Part shown: positions 53,591 to 62,000 of the stretch, piece by piece
Layout: every line of letters starts with the position of its first letter
Position numbering within the stretch: position 1 is the stretch's first letter
DNA from: Symbiodinium natans
Taxonomy: Eukaryota; Sar; Dinophyceae; Suessiales; Symbiodiniaceae
Reading direction: 5' to 3'
DNA length: 62,000 bases
Assembly: GCA_905221605.1 (NCBI GenBank)
Contig: CAJNDS010000047.1
Coordinates: 310,001 to 372,000 of the forward strand
The notes under the pieces: model-generated
Databases searched by the model: none
What the model was told of the DNA's origin: nothing
Seen by the model: the letters and a program-made list of their open reading frames with translations, nothing else
Translations under genes and position numbers: made by a program

Positions 53591-56500
53591 CTGCAAAGGA
53601 TGGCCATGTGACACTTGCAAGGGAGGGGGGAGGGGTTGGTGGTTCATCGATGACGGTTGAGGGGTTTAGGGTTTAGCGTTTAGCGCTAGCTGCTGTTGAG
53701 ACACTCAGGGGCTGAACGGAACAGGTGTGTCGAGGTTTGCCAAACCCACTGCTTACACGTAGCTAATAGCCGAGCTTTAGGCTTTTTGATTGGTAGTAAG
53801 TCTCACGCTCGACAGCAGGGGACGTGCTTGCACATGTCGCGATTTGCAATGTTCTGCTTTCTTTTTTGTGTTTTTTGTAGGAAGAATCGAGTTTGGCCCA
53901 GTTTGGCCTTTGTATTCCTTGGTTTTGGGAGAAGAAAGTAAACTTTCAGGGGCCAGGTGCAAAGGACTTCGGTTTTGGGGTTTTGGGTTTTGGCGTTGCA
54001 AGGATGTGTTACACCGCCTGCCTATCCCCGGTGCTATGTTGTCTTGCTCGGGGTTTGGGTGCTAAACCCTAAAACCTAAACCCTAAACCTTAAACCCTAA
54101 TGTCAGGCCATGATCTGGCGCTTACCCTCAACCCTCAACCCTCAAACCTCAACCCTAAACCCTAAACCCTAAACAAAAGAGACCCTAGTTCGAATCTTGG
54201 TGGGGTTGGTGGGAGATTCAGGGCTTTGTCGGGAGGGGGGGGGTCCGCAATTAAGTCATTCCGACCAGGCGTCGTAAGAACATTTCACGCAGCGCTTGTT
54301 TTAGTTTATGCATTGCCGCTTTCCCCAAAAAACTAACAAAAGCTTCTCCCGACAAACAAATCCTATAAAACCCGTGGACCGTTTGAGATAATCAACACCA
54401 GCTTCGCTTCCACTGTTCGGGGGTGGTGGGAGGGGGGGGGGGAAGGGGAACACACTAAAGCAGGTGCAACAGTGCTCGACACATAGAAGCAGGGTTTATA
54501 TTTCTTGTACCCCAAAAGGACACCCAATATATACACCGACCAAAATTAAAAAAAGGAACCTTATATACTCTCACCAATAGCAGTAATACAAACCCTGCTT
54601 ATGTGAACAAGGGTCGGCTCTGGATCTTCTGGTAGGGTTTGGGGGATTTAGAGTAAAGTTCAAGGTTTGGGGGGGGGGGGGGGTTAGGGCGTATAAATTC
54701 GGGTTTAGGATTTAGGGTTTAGGGCTTGTACGATGGCTATCCCATACAGACTCGCCCGGCGCCTCCCAAACCCCAAACCCTAAATCCCAAACCCAAAACC
54801 CCAAACCCTACACCCCAAACCCCTAAACCCAAACCCTAAACCCTAACCCTCCTCCATGGTTCCTTTCAAGTCCGACTCGAAATCCTCCGAGAGGGGAGCA
54901 GAGGAGGTTTTCGGGTTTAGGGTTTAGGGTAGGGTTTCAGGGCTTCTAGGGTATTCGGGGTTTTATGGGGGTTCTAGGGTTTCAGGGATCTCGGTCTAGG
55001 ATTTTAGGGTTGTTTTTAGGGTTTAGGGTTGTCGGTGTTCAGTGTTTCGGGGTGTTAGGCATGCCCACGAGAGGGGGCAATGTGCGCTGAAACCCAAGAA
55101 AGACGGTATGGGGCTTGCTTTTCGGATGTTCCCCCTGATACTAACAGTCCTTCATAGGCATTATACTCGCGGGTACTATACTTGGCCGCACTTAGCAGGG
55201 TAGCTATACATTTAATTTCTATAGCTGCCTTATTGAAGAAACCCAATAAACCCAAAAAGGCTGCGGATGTAAAGTTACAGTAACGCACCCACAAAGTATA
55301 GTCCCTACTAAACCCTAAAGCCTAAACCCTAAGCCCTAAACCCTAAGGACTGTTGCATAAGGGGGAACATCGCAAGGCTTGCGCTAACTCAAGTCACGCA
55401 TGCGCCGCAAACTTTAAACCATAAGCCCTATAAGCCCTTTCTTTCGATTCAGGCTTCAGGGTTTAGGCTTAGGGGGGTTTAGGGTTTAGGGTTTAGGGTT
55501 TAGGGATTTAGGGATTTAGGGATTTAGGGATTTAGGGATTTAGGGATTTAGGGATTTAGGGATTTAGGGATTTAGGGATTTAGGGATTTAGGGATTTAGG
55601 GATTTAGGGTTTAGGGTAATGATGCCAGGGGTATTAAGGGTTTAGAGGGAACTCTCTGACCCCTGAGTCCCTACCATGAACAGGTGTCGCGGTTTAGGGT
55701 TTTAGGGACACCTAAACCCTAAACCCTAAACCCTAAACCCTAAACCCTAAACCCTAAACCCTAAACCCTAAACCCTAAACCCTAAACCCAACCCTAAACC
55801 CTAAACCCTAAACCCTAAACCCTAAACCCTAAACCCTAAACCCTAAACCCTAAACCCTAACCCTAAACCCTAAACCCTAACCCTAAACCCGTAGTCTCTC
55901 CCTTGAAACCTACTTACCCAGAAGGGGCCTACAAAAAAGATCAATCCCGGGCGCTTTTTCGAATCCGGAGAATGTTGGGCTTCGGGGTTTGGGGCCTAGT
56001 TTAGGGACAGGGTCTGGGCTTAGGGGGTTTTCGGGGTCAGGGTTTAGGGGTTTCGTAGGGCTTAGGGGGCAGTACACCGAAAGATTGGCTTCGACACAAC
56101 CTACCCTGAACCCTAAATTAAACCCAAAAAGCCTAAACCTTATGGGTGTTTTTGGCACCTGACGTCCTGTCTGCGGAGCTGCATGGGGTGAACGGGCATG
56201 AGCCCCGGTCTAACTATATTCCCCTAAGGATGTGTGGGGTTTAGGGTGTAGGGTTACTGCGATACACTCTATACACTCTATAAACCCTAAACCCTAAACC
56301 CTAAACCCTAAACCCTAAACCCTAAACCCTAAACCCTAAACCCTTTCGGGATCCCACAACACTTGCGAGTTTACAGGAAATGGAAGGTCCATCCTTGTAG
56401 GCTTCTACAGTAAGGTGAAGTCAGAGGCTTGTCCATCCAAAACCCTACACCTACATCCTTAAAACTAGTAGAGTCAACACCCGAAGCCCTAAACCCTGAA

Positions 56501-59500
56501 TCACTGAACCCTAACCCTAAACCCTAAACCCTAAACCCCAAACCCTAAGGCGCCTTGAAGCCGTACTCCATGCGCTCCGCCTGTGAGCGAGAAAAGTCTT
56601 GGTTCCACGGTAGATGGATGCATTCTTGCATCCCTTTCGATGATTGGTTTAGGGTTTCGGGCTAGGGTTTAGGGTTTAGGGTTTAGGGTTTAGGGTTTAG
56701 GGTTTAGGGTTTAGGGTTTAGGGTTTAGGGTTTAGGGTTTAGGGTTTAGGGTTTAGGGTTTAGGGTTTAGGTTGTAGGGTTTAGGGTTTAGGGTTTAGGG
56801 TTTAGGGTTTAGGGTTTAGGGTTTAGGGTTTAGGGTTTAGGGTTTAGGGTTTAGGGTTTAGGTTCAGGCTTTAGGCTTTAGGGTTTAGGGTTTCGGGTGT
56901 AGGGTTTAGGGTTTAGGATTTAGGGTTTAGGGTTACCCATATTGGGGTCCTCACTATAAGGGGATGCTGCTACTTGGGGGTCTGTATTAGTGGTCCCCTT
57001 TTTTCGTAAAGCCCCATGTTGACTTTTGGCTGGGATCACTTCCCTAAGGCATGGGTTGACAGGGGAGGGTTTAGGGTTTAGGGTTTGGGGTTTAGGGTTT
57101 CGGGTTTAGGGAGTGCATTGAATCGGGTTTAGGGATGTTAGGGTTTAGGAGGTTCAGGATTTCAGGCCTAGAGAGTTCAGGGATTAGAGCATTACGGAGT
57201 TCAGGGTTTGGGGAGTTCAGGGTTTAGGGAGTCTAGGGTATGCTCTTGGCCGTGCAAGATTCCTTCCATCCAGACTTGTCGGGAGCACGACTCCTGAAAC
57301 AGGGTCTGATGCTTGAGACTAAGCGAAAACCCCAAACCTCAAACCATCAACTGGAAAGTCTCACAAAAAATCGAGGTTGGAGTTCTTTTGAGTTTAGGGT
57401 TTAGGGTTTAGGGTTTAGGGTTTAGGGTTTAGGGTTTAGGGTTTAGGAGCTGAGAAAACCGGAGCCTGGGTAAAGAAGAGCTGGTGGATCACCTTCGCAG
57501 CCTCGCAGACTCCAACATCTCACGTTTCGGGCCGATGAGGCGTGGGAGGGTTGCGACCCTTGAAACGCGAACCCAAAAATCCTAAACCCAAAAACCTAAA
57601 CCCTAAACCCCAAACCCTACACCCTAAACCCTAAACCCTAAACCCTAAGACCTCAACCGCAACGCCCGGACTTAGATGTTCCACGCTGGCAAGCCGAGAA
57701 TTGTTGCCCAGCTGACCCGGAAACCCGAAGCCCCAAACCCAAAAGCTTCCGGCAATACCCAGATGGGTTTAACCTTTCGGGGTTTAGGGTTTAGGGTTCA
57801 GGGTTGTTTGTTTAACAAAATGTAGGCTTCCAAGCTAACGAAGGAAAACGTTGTGCAAAGGAGCGAGGGCTTTCTTGCCGTCCAGCTCTTTGGCATCGGG
57901 ATGTCCATCGAAGCATTTCCTCGCCGGGAATAGAAGGTGAGGTTCGAGGGGATCTTTCCCAGGTTTAGGGTTTAGGGTTTAGGGTTTAGGGTTTAGGGTT
58001 TAGGGTTTAGGGTTTAGGGTTTAGGGTTAAGAAGTTACCCCGGAATTCCATGCCAAAAGCCGAAGGGCTTACAATGATGGTACCCCAACAGGGCGTTGAG
58101 CAAAAAGATTGGCACTTTTGGGACCCTAAACCCGAAGCCCTAAACCCTAAACCCTGAACCCTTACACCTAAGCTAAACTCTTGACCCTTTAAGCTCCAAG
58201 ACCTTTGCCAGAGAAGGAACTGGCGAAAGGCCTAACAGTCTGGATGTGTTGTACTCTAAACTAGCGGTTGCTTAAGAACCCCCCCCCCCCCAAACAAAAA
58301 AAAGATAACAGTCCCTGCATTGCCCTTATAAGGAAGAATATTTTGACTTTGTGAGGGGTTCTTGAGCAAACAGTCGTAAGCTCTGTAAAGCCTTAACCAT
58401 ACAGACCAGCTTTATGGTTTGGGGCTTGTCTCCAAAGCTTACACCGTAAACATGGGTTTTAGGCCGCAGGCCGTTGCACTTTTGTTCTGTGGTTGCTTTT
58501 CTTAAACCCTCACCACTAAAGCCCCAAAACCTGCATGTGCGGAGAACTGCCAGAGTAATGTCTTGGGGGTTCACGGGTTTGAGGGTTTAGGGAGTAAACG
58601 TTTACCCTTCAGAACTGTGCTCTAAGTGGGATAGAGACGCCAGCAAGCCAAAACAAGCCTAAAGTCCTAGCGATGTACAAACAGGAATTGCTGACACATC
58701 GAGAACATCGATACTTAGCCCTGGCTTCTTGGGAAGGACCGGCGCGTTCTTAGCCGGGAATGAGGGACTCAGGGCCCTATATGTACCCCTTGAGGGAGCC
58801 TATGGGGTACTTCATTCCCTCATGTCTGACTAAGAACCAGCTGGCTTACTGCAATTTGCTTCGTAACAAACCCCTGAATCTTCAACCAAAGTGTGGGAAG
58901 GACCACCCCAGTCGGGTTTAAGGTCTGACTATCGAGACCAACCCCTCCGTCCCGAACAGAGGGAAGGCATTGGTTGGGCGCTGGGGGGCTCTAACCTCAC
59001 CTCCTCGACACCACCACCCCAAGCCTTAGTTTGGTTTGTATCTTAGGGTAGTTACATGCAAGTTGCATGGTCCTTTAATAGGGGCCCTTAAGCGGGACCC
59101 CTTGTACAACCCTTGTATACCCCATACAACCCAGGGGCCCATACTTCAGAGCCCTTTCAAGGAGGTAAGAGACCATGTTACGGGCCCATGTAACTTCCCT
59201 TAGAGAGGTTGTTGCGTCGGGGCTCGAACAGCGTGCTAGGAACAACGATCTGGGTTTGGGGGGATGTCTTCTAGGGCTTTTGGCACTTGCGCAACTGCAA
59301 AGACCCTGAACACTTCACCCCAAACACTCAAACAAACCTAACATGACATGAGGCGAAAGAAACTAGAGCTAACCGCAAAAACTCAAAAAGCAACACAACA
59401 TGAGGCGAAAGAGAGCTATAGTTCCCTTAGAATAAGGACCCCAAAAAGGTGGATGATATATAACCAAGAAGGTAAAAGTTTGGCTAACCCTAAACCCTAA

Positions 59501-60377
59501 ACCCTAAACCCTAAACCCTAAACCCTAAACCCTAAACCCTAAACCCTAAACCCTAAACCCTAAACCTAGAGGTCCTCCAGTGGGCGATGCGGTCCTCAGG
59601 GAAGGCCATGGGCTCCCAGGTCTTCGTCTCGCCTGAGAGGCAGGGTGGCAAGATGAGCCTTGCAGACTGGTTTAGGGTTTAGGGTTTAGGGTTAAAATCG
59701 AATGATCCAGAACCCGCCAGGCCCTAACTAATCTGAGCCCTAAACCCGAAACCCGAAACCCTAAACCCTAAACCCGAAGGCTTTCGAAATTTCGATTCGA
59801 CCCTACCTTAAAGCCTGAACCCTAATCTTCCCTAAGCCCAAAACCGTAAACTTTCTATCCTCCTAGCCCTAAACCCTGAACCCTAAACCCTCCTAGCCCT
59901 AAACCCGAACCCCTAAACAATCCTAACCCTAAACCCTGAACCCTAAACCCTCCTAACCCTAAGCCCTGAACCCTAGACTCTACCCTAAACCATAAGGAAT
60001 TGGTAGCCCAGGAGAACCATATTTTGGTATGGGAAACTTTTTTGGGGTTGGTTACTTTATTCGGGAACTCATAACCCAAAGAAGTGTCAAACCCTAAACC
60101 CTAAACGGGTACCACTGGGCTACCAAGAGGAGGGGGTGGACAAGAGTGAAGAGATCACGGATGGCCGGGAAATGGCGACTGCAAAAGAGTCCGAACCTTG
60201 AACCCTAAACCCTAAACCCCAAACCCTAAACCCCAAAAACTCAATCCTAAACCCTAAATCCTAAACCCTAAACCCTAAACCTAAACCCCCAAAAAAAACA
60301 GAGCACCGGCTTCAGGGTTGAGTGCCTTCGCTGACGGTCAGAGACTCCATCTTCTTCGAGACCTCCTCTTCAGCCAT
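53531..60377 (-). CDS. Gene A: unrecognised ~128-residue protein, 8 exons
   Basis: Exons at 60377-60340, 59658-59575, 57919-57879, 57501-57466, 56633-56554, 56178-56164, 54884-54852 and 53590-53531 join in frame with GA, GC and GT donors. The start is MAEEEVSKKMES with the ATG in GCCATGG. The end is WEDVEKYMKENF followed by TAA. The product is acidic, rich in Trp, Pro and charged residues, and has four Cys. I see no signal peptide and I do not recognise the family. The frame is also open upstream of the ATG to an AG acceptor, so an upstream exon is possible. Gene A is on the same strand as the 41-kb gene and ends about 10 kb upstream of it, in keeping with unidirectional dinoflagellate gene arrays. 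Confidence 0.65.
54852..54884 (-). CDS. Gene A exon 7
   Basis: DFESDLKGTME. Acceptor GGAG|G, donor GAG|GAGGGTTAGGG leading into repeat. Confidence 0.6.
55123..55375. mobile_element. MITE family 1 copy with internal insertions
   Basis: Left GGATGTTCCCCCTGATACTA and right GGACTGTTGCATAAGGGGGA ends are kept. The middle holds a foreign segment of about 120 bp and a short CCCTAAA tract. Confidence 0.7.
55497..55612 (+). repeat. (TTTAGGGA)n 8-mer array
   Basis: About 13 perfect units of an A-extended variant, flanked by normal 7-mers. Confidence 0.96.
55708..55892 (-). repeat. (CCCTAAA)n array
   Basis: About 26 units with a few short units; opposite in orientation to the array at 55497. Confidence 0.97.
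56164..56178 (-). CDS. Gene A exon 6 (15-nt microexon)
   Basis: LRRQD between CAG| and |GTCAGG. It is kept because it closes frame on both sides, but it is very short. Confidence 0.4.
56554..56633 (-). CDS. Gene A exon 5
   Basis: MQECIHLPWNQDFSRSQAER and then MEYGFK. Donor AAG|GC. Confidence 0.68.
56645..56935 (+). repeat. Longest (TTTAGGG)n array of the window
   Basis: About 290 bp, mostly perfect, directly 5' (sense) of gene A exon 5. Confidence 0.97.
57466..57501 (-). CDS. Gene A exon 4 (microexon)
   Basis: CEGDPPALLYP, frame fixed by the phase-1 neighbours. A second open frame (AAKVIHQLFFTQ) was rejected on phase. Confidence 0.5.
57879..57919 (-). CDS. Gene A exon 3
   Basis: KCFDGHPDAKELD. 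Acceptor CGAG|G, GC donor in phase 1. Confidence 0.68.
58262..58372. mobile_element. MITE family 3 copy
   Basis: AGCGGTTGCTTAAGAACCCC to GAGGGGTTCTTGAGCAAACA, with ATAAGGAAGAATATTTTGAC inside. Confidence 0.75.
58735..58845. mobile_element. MITE family 4 copy
   Basis: GTTCTTAGCCGGGAATGAGG to TTCATTCCCTCATG...CTAAGAACC. Confidence 0.7.
59043..59200. mobile_element. MITE family 2 copy
   Basis: TAGGGTAGTTACATG to CATGTAACTTCCCTTA; shares ACTTCAGAGCCCTTT with the family. Confidence 0.8.
59575..59658 (-). CDS. Gene A exon 2
   Basis: LILPPCLSGETKTWEPMAFP and then EDRIAHW. Acceptor CAAG|G, donor AG|GA. Confidence 0.72.
60045..60124 (-). repeat. tRNA-like SINE copy with a telomeric insertion
   Basis: Same head (TTGGTAGCCCAGTGGTACCC) and tail as the other copies, but about 18 bp of TTTAGGG units lie between the A-box region and the rest. 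Confidence 0.65.
60340..60377 (-). CDS. Gene A exon 1 (start)
   Basis: MAEEEVSKKMES; GA donor in phase 2. Confidence 0.6.
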
Positions 60378-60975
60378 GGCTTCAAACGGCGACGATGGAA
60401 CTCTAAAGAACCTAGAAGAGCAAATCCCTAAACGCCTAAACCCCAAATCCTAAACCCTGAACCCTGAACCCTAAGCCCTAAACCCTAAGCAAAGCTTCGG
60501 CCAGCAACCTTGCCTTGCGCTAGCAAGCCCTTGATCAAAACGCTGGAGCGGCCAACGATGTGGGGCGCTCGGTGCCAGGGCTTAGGGTCCCTAAACCCGA
60601 AACCCGAAACCCTAAACCCGAAACCCTAAACCCGAAACCCTAAACCCTAAACCCTGAACCTAGGGTGCTTGGGGTTTCTCGTCTCGGGGCTATGTAGGTC
60701 GCGAAGGCAAGAGGTCGAAGTGCTTGAAGGGTGAGGACTCCTATGCTTAATGGCCGTGAAGGGTGATGCATGAGAAGGGTTTAGGGTTTAGGGTTCAGGG
60801 TTTGGGGTTTGGGGTCTAGGGTTTAGGGTTTGGGGTTTAGGGTTTAGGGCGTGGGAACTCGTGAACTAGGCACGCTACATCATCCCCTGAGGGGGCAATA
60901 TGAGCATACGGCCCTTAGTTCCGAAATCCCCTACTACTTGCTACATATTACTATTACTAAACCCTAAACCCTAAA

Positions 60976-61053
60976 CCATTTTGGGGTTAGTTACTTGATA
61001 AGGGAGCCATGAACCACAAAAAAGGGGCAAAAGGGTACCACTGGGCTACCAAG
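60976..61053 (-). repeat. tRNA-like SINE copy
   Basis: TTGGTAGCCCAGTGGTACCC, then GTGGTTCATGGCTCCC (B-box-like), then AAGTAACTAACCCC. This is the best-preserved copy. Confidence 0.65.
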
Positions 61054-62000
61054 CTACACCTGACTAAGACCAGAAAGTTGGCTGAGGGTTTCGGGGATTA
61101 GGGTTTAGGGTTTAGGGATAGTTCGGTGCGCAGGAGAAGACAAGGCAAGGAAGACCGAACTCCAATACCTACAGGCTTACACCCTACTTGCTACCCTAAT
61201 CCCTTTGGGGTTTAGGGGTTTGGGGTTTGGGGTTTAGGGTCTAGGATTTAGGGTTTAGGGAAAACCTTAACCTCAAACTACGTCGGAGGTTTCAAGGATA
61301 GCAGTCGCCTACCCAAAAGATGTCTGGCGCCTCTCACGGGCGCAAGCGACACAAATCACATAGGATGAACAAACCACAATCGAAAAAAAACAAACTCCAT
61401 AAACCCTAAGCCCTATAAACCATAAGTCCTCTGAGGCAGCTGCCAAGCCCTCGGTCAACTGCGAGGCCACACGTAGCACGGCCTTTCGAGGGCGAGCGAG
61501 AAACCAAAAAACCTAAACCCGAAACAAGCCCGAAACCCTAAACCCTAAACCCTAAACCCTAAGCCCTAAGCCCTAAACCCTAAACCCTAAACCCAGAACC
61601 CTGAACCCTCTGGCGCTACTGGGAAGTCCGGGGCTTTGGGGTGCATTAGGGTTTAAGGAGGAGACACCCTTAATTAACCCTAAACCTGAATGCGGGTTTA
61701 GGGTTGTTTAGGGTTTGTGGTTTGGGGTTTAGGGTTTAGGGTTTAGGGCTTGTGGTTTGGGGTCTGGGGTTTAGGGTTTGAGGGTGCTGAGGGTGCAGGG
61801 AATAGAGATTCATCTGTTGACGCAATCAAGGGCTTGAAGAGGAGCGCGCTCGTGGGAACACCTGGCTCAACTCTCAGCCCGACCAGCAAGCCCTGAACCC
61901 TAAATCCTACACCATAAACCCTTAGCCATAAGCCCTACGCCCTAAACCCCAGACCCTAAAAAACCTAAGCCTACCCAAAGTTCCTGAAAACAAGAACTCC

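Noticed and set aside
1-62000. True chromosome end
   Set aside because: Telomeric units are dispersed in both orientations and interrupted by exons; no long terminal array is present.
1-62000. CRISPR array
   Set aside because: Regular repeats here are telomere-type arrays without unique spacers of constant length, and the DNA is eukaryotic.

Overview
The window reads as nuclear DNA of a dinoflagellate, most likely a Symbiodiniaceae/Suessiales-type genome. The evidence is hundreds of interstitial TTTAGGG/CCCTAAA units in both orientations, and very small exons whose introns start with GT, GC or GA in roughly equal numbers and end in AG|G, the splice pattern described for Symbiodinium. Many small MITE-like repeats share the same spacer DNA. 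There is no bacterial-style gene organisation, and most long open frames in the raw sequence are translations of repeat arrays.

The coding content is hidden in short GC-rich islands (27-125 nt) between the repeat arrays. Read on the minus strand and joined by phase, they give two genes. Gene A (about 60377 to 53531, 8 exons, about 128 residues, complete, not recognised) lies upstream. The main gene runs from an ATG at 43666 to at least 2264: 40 exons and about 836 codons spread over 41 kb. Its product is a fusion of an N-terminal NagB-like domain (glucosamine-6-phosphate isomerase/6-phosphogluconolactonase superfamily; motifs SLPTGKTP, FVQIDEFYPI, GGIGPDGHVAFN) and a C-terminal PIG-L/LmbE-like de-N-acetylase domain (PHHDD motif, then ALDPEASGPDTHYK and WGYRNVWFRF). 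Introns are largely telomere-type repeat and often supply their own splice sites. The last coding exon is not identified and may lie outside the window. A further set of exon-like islands on the minus strand (about 44.0-52.4 kb) probably belongs to another gene that I could not assemble. More exon-like islands lie inside introns of the main gene.

Intron 5 of the main gene carries an apparently intact 7.7-kb retroelement at 34041-41781, transcribed on the minus strand. It is bounded by two identical 267-bp direct repeats, each flanked by CA microsatellite. Its 908-aa protein has an N-terminal GIY-YIG-like endonuclease and a Penelope-type reverse transcriptase. This places it near the Penelope-like elements with N-terminal endonuclease (Naiad/Chlamys type). 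Unusually it carries four to five further ORFs: an SR/RS-rich protein, a proline-rich protein, a gag-like protein and a coiled-coil protein. The gag-like ORF and the RT ORF are in the same frame, separated by one UGA followed by CUA, a known stop-readthrough context. The terminal repeats encode a well-formed pseudoknot.

The rest is repeat: perfect and variant telomere-type arrays (7-mers, 8-mers, G-rich variants), at least five short inverted-repeat families, a tRNA-like SINE family, homopolymer G/C tracts and microsatellites. Several MITE and SINE copies are themselves split by short telomeric tracts, which shows that telomere-type DNA has been inserted at many sites after those repeats were in place.
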